Source: Bacillota bacterium (GTDB taxonomy: Bacteria; Bacillota; Clostridia; Christensenellales; CAG-138). From it: DNA of 64,000 bases. The notes under the pieces were generated by a model. That model searched no databases. It was given only the letters and a program-made list of their open reading frames with translations, and was not told where the DNA came from. The translations under genes and the position numbers were made by a program. Below are positions 41,364 to 49,586 of the stretch, in pieces. Location of the stretch: the NCBI GenBank assembly GCA_023455425.1, contig JAEYCM010000029.1, positions 1 through 64,000 of the forward strand, written 5' to 3'. Each line of letters opens with the position of its first letter. The first letter of the stretch is position 1.

Positions 41364-41906
41364 ATGCCGTTAAAACCTGTTTCTTATCCATATTTGAAAA
41401 GACTGATCTCCTTTCTGGTGGACTGGTATCTCAGCACCCTCCTTGCCATGATCCCTTCCGTCGTTTTTCAGTCCATCAACAGCCGGGATCTTGTGATCGT
41501 CAACCGGATCGACAACCTGCCCGTTTCTCAGGCAATCATCGCGACCGTTTTATCCGTTGTCATCTATGTTTTGTATTTCTGCGTGTTTCCTTTGAACAAA
41601 AATGGGCAGACGCCGGGTCGCCGGCTTATGAAACTTCACCTATCCCACGCCGGCGCTGCCTCACTGACGTTTTCTGCGCTTCTGGTACGGGAACTCGTGG
41701 GCGTCTTTTTGCTCCAGGGTAGCACGACGACCACCGCTATCAACCTGCTTTCATTGCTGCAGATGCTCACCGGTATAAACGCCTCGGTAACCTACCAGGC
41801 TGTCAGCGCGGGAATATTGCTTTGCTCGGTCATACTTCTGCTTACAAAAAGAAAGCAAACGCTGCCGGATCTTATCAGCAAAACAAAAATTGTTCCAGCG
41901 CAATAA
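41364..41906 (+). CDS. RDD-family membrane protein
   Basis: This 180-residue protein starts ten bases after the PRD regulator, so it is probably in the same transcript. YLKRLISFLVDWYLSTLLAM is the first RDD helix with its R-D pair. NGQTPGRRLMKLHLS and LPDLISKTKIV match the conserved second and third motifs. Four or so hydrophobic segments are present. RDD proteins are poorly understood; some act in ion or osmolyte transport. No direct link to glucoside use is visible. Confidence 0.85.
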   Translation: MPLKPVSYPYLKRLISFLVDWYLSTLLAMIPSVVFQSINSRDLVIVNRIDNLPVSQAIIATVLSVVIYVLYFCVFPLNKNGQTPGRRLMKLHLSHAGAASLTFSALLVRELVGVFLLQGSTTTTAINLLSLLQMLTGINASVTYQAVSAGILLCSVILLLTKRKQTLPDLISKTKIVPAQ

Positions 41907-41936
41907 TGCCGGTCTTACCCGGGAAATGATGAAACA

Positions 41937-41966
41937 ATGGGAAGCTTTGACCTCATAGCTTCCCAT
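41937..41966 (+). terminator. Intrinsic terminator after the RDD gene
   Basis: ATGGGAAGCT and AGCTTCCCAT form a perfect 10-bp stem with a ten-base loop, followed by TTTA, 30 bases after the stop codon. Confidence 0.7.
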
Positions 41967-42018
41967 TTTATGCTGACCATCGTATAACCTTTATGCGCTG
42001 ATATCTTCTCAGATTGCT

Positions 42019-42049
42019 CGTACACCTCTGCGCTAAGCAGAGGTGTACG
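42019..42049 (+). terminator. Second hairpin in the convergent gap
   Basis: A 13-bp perfect stem (CGTACACCTCTGC with its complement) with a five-base loop is followed on the plus strand by TTGTTTTTATG. It can catch read-through from the regulator side and may also shield the YesL-like gene end. Confidence 0.75.
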
Positions 42050-42055
42050 TTGTTT

Positions 42056-42802
42056 TTATGTATGAGCATTTAAATTACTATGAATATCTTGCGTTTGGCT
42101 TTGTTCAAAGGGTCCTATAATACGCCTTTGCAGAGGGCCGTTCACCGCAGTGCAAACGGCGAGCTGTGCCATCGCAAACCAGATCAATAACGCCGGTATG
42201 ATGGTAAAAGGAAAAAGTGCCGCCAGGAATAACGCGGATACCAATGTGATGCCCATGATCACCATGTTCGTCTTCCATTCCGTCATCATCAGGATAAACG
42301 CGTTTTTCGCGATATAACGATTTTTCAAATCCAATGCCGGAAGAAGAATAAACACGTAGCTGAAGAAAAGTATGGCAAGCATCAGAAGGCAACATCCCAC
42401 GCCGGTCATCAGTACGCCGATAGCACCGCCTCCCGATGTCTTCATGCTTAATGCATAATAGCTGTCGAACATCAAAAACACGAATATAGCGCCAAAAGGT
42501 AGGCTTTTGAACAGGTTGGCTTTAAATTCTTTCCAGAACTCATCCCATAAAAAGCAGTTCCCCTCGCGTACAAGCACGATGAGCGCCCGGTTCATGCCGC
42601 ATACCGCCGCCGGCATGGTGACCACAGGGATGCTGAAAGCCAGAAACATCAGATTCAGCGCGATCAGTTTCCATACGTGGTTCCATAGCAGGAATCCAAA
42701 GCGTCTAATCCCCCGTTCGGGCGGCGCACCTGTCACTCCCTTGCCCGGAGCAACCCTTCTCTTTTTTATCAGCGCCCAAACGCCGCCAAGCTTCTCTTCC
42801 AT
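42056..42802 (-). CDS. YesL/DUF624-family membrane protein
   Basis: This 248-residue protein has five or six hydrophobic segments. FGFLLWNHVWKLIALNLMFL, FSIPVVTMPAAVCGMNRALI and FWKEFKANLFKSLPFG are characteristic of YesL-type proteins (PF04854). They are regularly encoded beside carbohydrate ABC transporters and rhamnogalacturonan or arabinan genes, but their function is unknown. The gene begins one base after the MalG-type permease gene, which supports a shared transcript and a transport-linked role. Confidence 0.85.
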   Translation of the reverse strand: MEEKLGGVWALIKKRRVAPGKGVTGAPPERGIRRFGFLLWNHVWKLIALNLMFLAFSIPVVTMPAAVCGMNRALIVLVREGNCFLWDEFWKEFKANLFKSLPFGAIFVFLMFDSYYALSMKTSGGGAIGVLMTGVGCCLLMLAILFFSYVFILLPALDLKNRYIAKNAFILMMTEWKTNMVIMGITLVSALFLAALFPFTIIPALLIWFAMAQLAVCTAVNGPLQRRIIGPFEQSQTQDIHSNLNAHT

Positions 42803-42803
42803 A

Positions 42804-43706
42804 TCAGTTCTTCATGCCGGTCATCACAATGCCCTCGACAAAATAACGCTGGCCTATCAGATAAACGATCACGCCCGGCAAGAACGAAAGGCAGGTAGCC
42901 GCAAACATCCCCGCGTAATCGTTTTTGAACGAGCCCATGAAAGTGGTTAGCCCTACCGCCATCGTATACTTTTCCCGTGAAGTAATATAAATTGTTTGTT
43001 GCAGCAGATCGTTCCAGGTTGTAATGAAGATTAAAAGGGCCACAACGATGATCGCCGGCCGGATAGAGGGAACAATGATGCTTGTCAGCGTACGCATATA
43101 GCCGGCTCCGTCGATGACGGCCGCCTCGTCCAACTCTTTGGGAAGCGTCCTGATAAACTGCCGGATCAGAAAGATATTAAACGCTCCGCCGCCGCAAAGA
43201 TACGGAAGGATCAACGGCCAGTATGTATCTGTAAGCCCCAGGCTCGCCCATGATATGTAGAGCGGAATAAGCGTTACCATAGTCGGCAGCAACATCGAAC
43301 CCACGCAAAGAGCAAATAAAAATGTCTTCCCTTTAAAGCGCAGCCGCGCAAAAGCATAGCCGCAAAATACCGCCGTGATCGTTCCGAAAACGACACAGGG
43401 AACCACAATAAGCAGCGTATTGCCTAAATACCGCCAAAAGTCAAACGTAGTCGGCTTGATATTATAATTGGAAAACAACCATTCCGGCGGAAAAAACTGC
43501 GGCGGCCATCTGAAGATATCGAGGCTTTTCATAAGCGAAGAGCGGACCATCCACCATAACGGCAGCATGACGATAGCGGCGATTAAGATGAGGGTAATAA
43601 ACGAAATGCTATTCGCGATCTTCTGACGTTGTTCTTTACTTTTAAAGGAGCTTTTAACGGGCGCGCTCTTTTTTTTATTATTGATTGGATGAACGGTTTC
43701 GTTCAT
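42804..43706 (-). CDS. Carbohydrate ABC transporter permease (MalG family)
   Basis: This 300-residue permease has six membrane segments. The cytoplasmic coupling motif EAAVIDGAGYMRTLTSIIVPSI lies before the last two helices. Family markers include LLPTMVTLIPLYISWASLGL and FLIRQFIRTLPKELDEA. The stop codon of the upstream permease and its ATG share one base. No ATPase gene is present in the cluster, so a shared MsmK/MsmX-type ATPase is probably supplied from elsewhere. Confidence 0.94.
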   Translation of the reverse strand: MNETVHPINNKKKSAPVKSSFKSKEQRQKIANSISFITLILIAAIVMLPLWWMVRSSLMKSLDIFRWPPQFFPPEWLFSNYNIKPTTFDFWRYLGNTLLIVVPCVVFGTITAVFCGYAFARLRFKGKTFLFALCVGSMLLPTMVTLIPLYISWASLGLTDTYWPLILPYLCGGGAFNIFLIRQFIRTLPKELDEAAVIDGAGYMRTLTSIIVPSIRPAIIVVALLIFITTWNDLLQQTIYITSREKYTMAVGLTTFMGSFKNDYAGMFAATCLSFLPGVIVYLIGQRYFVEGIVMTGMKN

Positions 43707-44650
43707 TATTTATCATCTCCCCCCTCATTGAATATCCAGGTTTTGGATGTAGCGAACAATATAAAGGCTAGTATCGCGGCCACTATGAAAAACACAAACG
43801 CAATCGCGCCGGCTTTTCCCAATTCCCTGCTTTTAAACCCTGTCTGGTACATCAAATACGTCATAAACATTGTAGATTTTCCCGGCCCGCCTTTTGTAAC
43901 GGCCAGCGCGGGTACGACAACTTGCAGATTGACGACAAGGCTCATCAATAGATTATAAAAGATGATAGGCGTCATGCAGGGGATCGTAACATGCCAAAAC
44001 CGCTGCCAGGAGTTTGCGCCGTCAATTTCCGCCGCCTCATGATATACCCGGGGCACGTTTTGCAGCCCTGCCAAAAATATGACGATCAGGTTGCCGCTTG
44101 TCCAAACAGCGATAAGCGCCAGCGAAGGTATTGCCGTGTCCGCGGAAGACAGGAAATAGGATTTTCCTAAGCCTAAATTTACAAGGATATAGTTGATCAG
44201 ACCGCCGTCATACTTTAATAAAAACCACCAGCTGATCATGACCGCGGTGGCGGGAAGGATATACGGAATATAGAAAATCGCCCGGAAAAATCCGCGGGCG
44301 GGAATCTTGCGGTTTAAGAGCATCGCTATCATCATGGAGTAAATGATACTCCCGACAACGGCAATCAGCGCGAAATATACGGTTACGCGAATCGAATTGA
44401 GAAAGTCAATACTCGGGCTTTGAAAGATATCAATAAAATTATCAAGCCCAACAAATTTGACCGGTGGCAGCGTACCGCCTTTTACGAAATGGCCTACGTT
44501 CAAGTCTGTTAAACTGATGCCGAAAGCGGCCAATAAAGGCAGATATGTAATGAACGACAAACCAAGAAACGCGGGAATCAAAAAAAGATACGCCGCACGC
44601 TGTTCTTTGATTGCGATTTTTGCTCTCTTTTTCTTTTCTAATTTTTTCAT
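43706..44650 (-). CDS. Carbohydrate ABC transporter permease (MalF family)
   Basis: This 314-residue permease starts KKRAKIAIKEQRAAYLFLIP, has six hydrophobic segments, and shows the coupling motif EAAEIDGANSWQRFWHVTIPCM. It partners the MalG-type permease 42804 and receives sugar from the binding protein encoded upstream, after a 110-base gap containing a strong hairpin. Confidence 0.94.
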   Translation of the reverse strand: MKKLEKKKRAKIAIKEQRAAYLFLIPAFLGLSFITYLPLLAAFGISLTDLNVGHFVKGGTLPPVKFVGLDNFIDIFQSPSIDFLNSIRVTVYFALIAVVGSIIYSMMIAMLLNRKIPARGFFRAIFYIPYILPATAVMISWWFLLKYDGGLINYILVNLGLGKSYFLSSADTAIPSLALIAVWTSGNLIVIFLAGLQNVPRVYHEAAEIDGANSWQRFWHVTIPCMTPIIFYNLLMSLVVNLQVVVPALAVTKGGPGKSTMFMTYLMYQTGFKSRELGKAGAIAFVFFIVAAILAFILFATSKTWIFNEGGDDK

Positions 44651-44684
44651 GTCAACATTATCCCACTTTCATGGTTATAAAGCC

Positions 44685-44723
44685 AGGGGCGCCCGCATAC
44701 GCATTTGCATTTCAGGCGCCCCT
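44685..44723 (-). other. Hairpin downstream of the sugar-binding-protein gene
   Basis: AGGGGCGCC pairs with GGCGCCCCT around a 21-base loop, 38 bases after the stop at 44761. No U-tract follows in the transcribed direction, so partial termination or mRNA stabilisation is likelier than a full stop. Confidence 0.6.
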
Positions 44724-44760
44724 TTTACCCCATACGTTACTTCACAATGCCCAACCGTTT

Positions 44761-46161
44761 TTACCGGCTGAGTTCAGCTTGCATCGCATCACGAACGCCT
44801 GCGACAACGTCTTTGGCCGTCTTGCTGCCGTTAATCGCTTCAACCAGTGCCGGTTGTAATGTTTTCACCAGCACTTCATAGGTGTTTGGCGTATAGTACC
44901 ATGCTGTAGATTTGGTTACGTCAAAATCTAAAGCGACGTCTACAATAGCTGTTTTGTAAGCTTCGGCTGTTAACGGCTGGCGGAATTCGCAATCATCGAC
45001 CCACGTTTTGAGCAGAGCTGCATCGGTATACCAATTCAGTTTGGTAGGCATCCACCATCCGGCAAGGATCGTACCAAAGTTGTTTTCTTCGCTGTTGTAC
45101 CATCTTAAGAATTCCGCAGCTTCTTCCGGGTGCTGCGATGTGGCAAATACGCCTGTCGGACCGCCTGTGCAGATATTGGCCTTCTGCTTCATATAAGGCA
45201 GCACGCCCACGCCATAATCAATACCGTCAAAGCCTGCGCCCCTGAAGCCTGTAGCCCACTGTCCTTCTGTACACATGGCAACGTTTCCTGCGCCTAAGGA
45301 GCTGGCAAAACCATTATCCTGCGTCCCGTCGTTTAACGGCGCGACATTTTCCACTAAGTGCAAATCAAACACTTTTTGCATAGCTTCTACAGCCGCATCA
45401 TCAAACGTTACTGTCTTGCCGTCGGGCGAGAAAAAGCTGCCGCCGTTTGAAAGTGCCCATACTTCAAGCTGCCATGTATATTGATTGACATAAGCGCCGT
45501 ACTGTACGATATTGTTCTTGTCGAAGCCGGCTTCGCCCGGATGTTTGCCATTGGCGTCTATTGTCAGTTTCTTGGCTACCTCGATAAATTCATCCCATGT
45601 CCATGCTTCATCAAGCGTAGCGGGGGGATAAGGTACGCCGGCGTCATCGAACATTTGCTTATTGTACCAAAGGGCCAAGACTTCGTTAGCAGCAGAATAA
45701 GCAACGGTTTTACCGCCATATTTGAACGCAAGATAGTCGAGCGGCAAATTATCCTGACCTGCATAGATATCCACATCGGACAGCAGGCCATCCTTTGCCC
45801 AACCGATAACGGTATCTTCCGCGACCATTCCACAATCCGGCATTTCGCCTGACGTGGCCATGGTCTGAAGCTTTTCGTTGTATTCGTCACGCCCAATCTG
45901 CATCGCTTTCACATATACTTTGTCCTGCTGTTCGTTGTATACGTCGAGCGCCTTCTGTGTCGTTTCCTGCTCCGCAGGGTCGCCCCATAATGAGAACGTG
46001 ATCGTAATCTTCTCCGTTTGCGCGGCGGGTTCCTGCGCGGGAGACGCGGGCGGCGGCGCCGTGGGTTCTGCGGGCGGTGTTGCTGCTGGGGTGCATGCGA
46101 ACGCGCTAAGGGCCATCAGCGCGCACAACAGGTATACAAGGAACCGTTTTGTTTTGTTCAC
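44761..46161 (-). CDS. Extracellular solute-binding lipoprotein (MalE-like, family 1)
   Basis: This is a 466-residue lipoprotein beginning at GTG 46161. The signal peptide FLVYLLCALMALSAFAC ends at a lipobox cysteine, then a Pro/Ala linker. The family 1 binding fold follows: ITFSLWGDPAEQETTQKALD, EVLALWYNKQMFDDAGVPYP, TLDEAWTWDEFIEVAKKLT and FATSQHPEEAAEFLRWY. Ligands are usually oligosaccharides. The neighbouring GH127 and GH51 genes point to arabino-oligosaccharides. It is followed by a hairpin and two permeases. Confidence 0.93.
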   Translation of the reverse strand: MNKTKRFLVYLLCALMALSAFACTPAATPPAEPTAPPPASPAQEPAAQTEKITITFSLWGDPAEQETTQKALDVYNEQQDKVYVKAMQIGRDEYNEKLQTMATSGEMPDCGMVAEDTVIGWAKDGLLSDVDIYAGQDNLPLDYLAFKYGGKTVAYSAANEVLALWYNKQMFDDAGVPYPPATLDEAWTWDEFIEVAKKLTIDANGKHPGEAGFDKNNIVQYGAYVNQYTWQLEVWALSNGGSFFSPDGKTVTFDDAAVEAMQKVFDLHLVENVAPLNDGTQDNGFASSLGAGNVAMCTEGQWATGFRGAGFDGIDYGVGVLPYMKQKANICTGGPTGVFATSQHPEEAAEFLRWYNSEENNFGTILAGWWMPTKLNWYTDAALLKTWVDDCEFRQPLTAEAYKTAIVDVALDFDVTKSTAWYYTPNTYEVLVKTLQPALVEAINGSKTAKDVVAGVRDAMQAELSR

Positions 46162-46243
46162 TCAAAACACACCCTTCCATTTCTATTATTCTTTTATACG
46201 GCAACGGGCCTGTTCCCGTATAAATTGTTTTCGCGGCGGTTTG

Positions 46244-48205
46244 TTATGTTCTGTCCGGGCCATATAAAGCAAGCTTCTGCCACACCAGCATTTCGCCCGG
46301 CGTGCGGTTGCCCCAGTAAAAATAAGGGACTGCCTTACACCTTGCTTCGTGCAGCGGATATTCCGCCGGCCGGTACAGAGACTGATCCTTGTATCCATCC
46401 CGCGCGAGCCGCAATCCGGGGTAGGAAAGTGCGGGAAGATCTCCGGGGAACTCCGAACTGTTCTCCTGTGTGATAGTCGTGTTGGGGCGTACAAACACAC
46501 ACGCAAGATCGCCGCCGTTATCCGTTTCTTCCAGACAGTAGACAAAAGGGCCGTAGGTGAGGGCGGTCTTTCCGGCGTCATCCCGCACGCGGGGGTCGGC
46601 GGACATCCACATGGGGCGGATGTGCAGATCGGCCCCAATCTCATAGTGCCCTTTGTCTTGTAATTGGAATATGGCATAGCCGGATCGGATTTCGGGCGTA
46701 ACAGGATTGCCATTGTGGGTAAAGGTGGGCGCATGGGCATATTCGGGTATGCGTATGGCCAAAGCAAGAGGCCCAGACGTTACATCAACCTGTATGGAAA
46801 CGGCTCCGCCCTGCGTCAGGTTGGCGTCCATATCCAGCATCGCGCGGGCGCTTTGTGCATGGATGTCAAACGAGGAAGAGATAAAGAGGTTGATATAAAC
46901 GGTATCCCCGTCCTGCGCATAGATGTAGTGTCCCAATGAGGCCAGCGTGCGCGCGGCGTTGGTCGGGCAACAAGCCACATCAAACCAGCGCTGCCGCCCG
47001 GGCCGGACATGATTCATGGAGGTGTATTCCATGCACGCGGGAGGCCAGACTTCAAGCGGGTTTACATAAAAGTACCGGTCTCCTTCCGCGCCAACGCCCG
47101 CAAGCACGGTATTATAGAGCGCGCGTTCCACCGCCCCATAATAGGAGGCGTCATGTTCCGCTGCGGCCATGCGGCGGCCAAACATCGCGAGGCCGATGGA
47201 AGCGCAGGTTTCGCAATAGCAAGAGTCGTTGGGCAGATGATAATCCGTGGTGAACCGTTCAAATATACCGGAGGAACCGATGCCGCCGGTAACATACATG
47301 CGCTTTTGCGTGACATTATCAAAGAGCGTGCGGCAGGCATGGAGAAGGTCCTGATCCCCGTATTCTTTTGCCAGGTCCGCCATGGCGCAGAACATATACA
47401 TGGCGCGTACGGCGTGACCCTCTGCGGTCTGCTGCAATTTCGGGGGCATATGTGCCTGCGCGTAGCGGATGTCGTATTCGCGAAATTCAGGGAAAATGCA
47501 CTTGCCGCCACGCCGCTCAATTTCCTCCAAAAAATAATTCGGCTCCTTGCCGCGCTCATCAATAAAGTACCTGGCGCAGGCAAGATAACGGGCTTCTCCC
47601 GTGCAGCGATAAAGGCGGATCAGCGCAATCTCAATCTCCTGGTGGCCGGGGTACCCTTTGCGCTGGCCCTCGTCCGGGCCAAATTCCATACAGATCAGGT
47701 CCGCAAAGCGTCTGGCGATATGCAGCAGCGTATCTTTTCCCGTTGCGGTATAGTAGGCGACGGCGGCCTCGATCAAATATCCTGCGCTGTAAAGCTCGTG
47801 GCCTTCCACAAGGTTGCTCCAGCGCGCATTGGGTTCGGTCAGCGTATAATAGGTGTTTAAATACCCGTCCGGCTGCTGTGCCCGGCCAATGAGATCGATT
47901 ACCTCATCCGCGATTGCTTCATGCTCCACGCCTGTGCCGTTTTCGATGCAGTAGGCTACGGTTTCCAGCCACTTATAAACATCCGTATCCAGAAACACAA
48001 CGCCCTGCCGCGAGCCTTCCTTTTCTCCGGCGGCAATGCGAAAGTTGTTGAGACAATGGGATGCGGAAGCTTCTGGAATGCGATCATTGAGAATATCCCA
48101 CTGGTATGGGACAATGACGCGGGCCACCATATCCACATATTTTTTCCACAATGGGTCTTTAATTTTGATGTTATTCAGGCCGGGAACCCAAGACTGCGTT
48201 GTCAT
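46244..48205 (-). CDS. GH127 beta-L-arabinofuranosidase
   Basis: This is a 653-residue enzyme of the DUF1680/GH127 family. It shows SHCLNNFRIAAGE near the start, the zinc-site segment CYCETCASIGLAMF (Glu and Cys ligands) and the ACCPTNAARTLASLGHYIY block, whose first or second Cys is the nucleophile in HypBA1. Family members remove beta-L-arabinofuranose, for example from hydroxyproline-linked arabino-oligosaccharides of plant extensins. No signal peptide is visible, so it acts inside on imported sugars. It is the first gene of the arabinose module, under a LacI operator. Confidence 0.94.
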   Translation of the reverse strand: MTTQSWVPGLNNIKIKDPLWKKYVDMVARVIVPYQWDILNDRIPEASASHCLNNFRIAAGEKEGSRQGVVFLDTDVYKWLETVAYCIENGTGVEHEAIADEVIDLIGRAQQPDGYLNTYYTLTEPNARWSNLVEGHELYSAGYLIEAAVAYYTATGKDTLLHIARRFADLICMEFGPDEGQRKGYPGHQEIEIALIRLYRCTGEARYLACARYFIDERGKEPNYFLEEIERRGGKCIFPEFREYDIRYAQAHMPPKLQQTAEGHAVRAMYMFCAMADLAKEYGDQDLLHACRTLFDNVTQKRMYVTGGIGSSGIFERFTTDYHLPNDSCYCETCASIGLAMFGRRMAAAEHDASYYGAVERALYNTVLAGVGAEGDRYFYVNPLEVWPPACMEYTSMNHVRPGRQRWFDVACCPTNAARTLASLGHYIYAQDGDTVYINLFISSSFDIHAQSARAMLDMDANLTQGGAVSIQVDVTSGPLALAIRIPEYAHAPTFTHNGNPVTPEIRSGYAIFQLQDKGHYEIGADLHIRPMWMSADPRVRDDAGKTALTYGPFVYCLEETDNGGDLACVFVRPNTTITQENSSEFPGDLPALSYPGLRLARDGYKDQSLYRPAEYPLHEARCKAVPYFYWGNRTPGEMLVWQKLALYGPDRT

Positions 48206-48242
48206 ACCCGCATGCTCCCATTCATTTATTGATAAGAAATAA

Positions 48243-48255
48243 TTAAACGTTTACC
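48243..48255. promoter_or_regulatory. LacI-type operator 1
   Basis: TTAAACGTTTACC, a near-palindrome around a central CG, lies about ten bases downstream of the -10 box of the GH127 promoter, a classic repressor position. Confidence 0.8.
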
Positions 48256-48265
48256 ATGTACCTAT

Positions 48266-48294
48266 AATATATCGGGCGCATGAAAGCTTGTAAA
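48266..48294 (-). promoter_or_regulatory. Sigma-A promoter of the GH127 operon
   Basis: On the minus strand TTTACA and TATATT are separated by 17 bases, about 60 bases before the GH127 ATG. Confidence 0.75.
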
Positions 48295-48384
48295 GAGGTT
48301 TGCACAAAATAAAACATATGATTTTTGGCTAATATAAAGAAAGTTTCGATCAAAAATAAAGGACATTATAAAAACAAAAGCATT

Positions 48385-48398
48385 GGTAAACGTTTTAC
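48385..48398. promoter_or_regulatory. LacI-type operator 2
   Basis: GGTAAACGTTTTAC lies midway between the divergent promoters, 130-140 bases from operator 1 and 94 bases from operator 3. This could allow looping. Confidence 0.75.
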
Positions 48399-48472
48399 AT
48401 CATTGTTTCGCCCAATGCGAAAAAACGACAATTTAACGGCAATATATGCGGCTTGCCGTAGGGAAATATACC

Positions 48473-48501
48473 TTGAATGGTAAACGTTTATATGGTATGC
48501 T
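48473..48501 (+). promoter_or_regulatory. LacI gene promoter with operator 3 in its spacer
   Basis: TTGAAT and TATGCT are separated by 17 bases. The spacer contains GGTAAACGTTTAT (48479-48491), the third copy of the operator, so the regulator should repress itself. Confidence 0.75.
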
Positions 48502-48534
48502 TGTGCCACAAGCAACAGCGGAAAGGGGACATAT

Positions 48535-49575
48535 ATGGCAACCATTCGCGAAATTGCAGAAAAGGCGGAAGTATCCATAGCCACGGTTTCCAAAGTGCTT
48601 AACGGCAAGAAGGGCGTAAGCAAGACCGCGGTCAATGCGGTGCTTGCCGCTGCCAAGGAACTCAATTACCGACCCAACCTCAACGCGCGCAGTCTTAAGA
48701 ACGGCCAGAGCCGTACGCTGGGCGTCATTACCGAAGATCTTACCGTATTTAACGCGCCCGATATTGTAGACGGAATTGACGCATACTGTGAAGCACATTC
48801 CTATCACTATATATTAGGAAACCTGCGTTTTCACAAACGCTACGGCAACCGGCCGCGCAACCAGGAAGAGTGCGAGGAGATCGCGAATTCTTTGGTGGAT
48901 ACCATGCTTTCCAAACAGGTGGACGGTATTATTTATGTGGGGTGCCACAGCCATGCGGTCGCGCCGCTAAGGAACAGGCGAGGCATTCCGTTTGTATATG
49001 CATACTGCTACAGCACGGATCCGGGCGTACCCTCTGTATTGTATGACGATCAAAAGGCGGCATACAAGGCAACCCAGCTTTTAATCGACAAAGGCCACCG
49101 CAGCATCGGCGTAATAGCGGGGCTTTCCGAAAGCATTCATACCTCAAACCGCATATTGGGGTATCAGGAGGCGCTCTACACAAACGGGATTCCCTACAAT
49201 CCGCGCCTGACGGTGCATGGGGATTGGGAGCGGGATCAGGGATACAGCCTTTGCGGCCCGCTGCTGGAGGCGGGCGTGACTGCGATATTTGCCCAGAACG
49301 ATCTGATGGCGACGGGTGTGATTGAATACTGCAATCAGCACGGCATACAGGTTGGCCGGGATATCGCGCTCATCGGGTTTGACAACCGGGAGATCAGCAC
49401 CGCCTGCAGGCCTACGTTGAGTACGGTGGCGCTGCCGCTGTTTGAAATCGGACAGAGCGCAACACGTATGATGCTGGATATCCTCTCCGGTCACCAGGTG
49501 GCAGAGGGGCAAAAACTGATGCTTTCCTGCACGGTGGTTGAGCGGGAATCCACCTGCGCTTACGCGCCCAAATGA
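48535..49575 (+). CDS. LacI-family repressor of the arabinose module
   Basis: This 346-residue regulator opens with the LacI helix-turn-helix MATIREIAEKAEVSIATVSK, then the hinge NYRPNLNARSLKNGQSRTLG. The ligand-binding domain has GIPFVYAYCYSTDPGVPSV, IGVIAGLSESIHTSNRILGY and ALIGFDNREISTACRPTLST. Three operators with the core TAAACGTTT flank it, two of them positioned on promoters. It probably represses both itself with GH51 and the divergent GH127-ABC operon until an arabinose-derived sugar binds. Confidence 0.93.
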   Translation: MATIREIAEKAEVSIATVSKVLNGKKGVSKTAVNAVLAAAKELNYRPNLNARSLKNGQSRTLGVITEDLTVFNAPDIVDGIDAYCEAHSYHYILGNLRFHKRYGNRPRNQEECEEIANSLVDTMLSKQVDGIIYVGCHSHAVAPLRNRRGIPFVYAYCYSTDPGVPSVLYDDQKAAYKATQLLIDKGHRSIGVIAGLSESIHTSNRILGYQEALYTNGIPYNPRLTVHGDWERDQGYSLCGPLLEAGVTAIFAQNDLMATGVIEYCNQHGIQVGRDIALIGFDNREISTACRPTLSTVALPLFEIGQSATRMMLDILSGHQVAEGQKLMLSCTVVERESTCAYAPK

Positions 49576-49586
49576 TAAGGAGAGCT

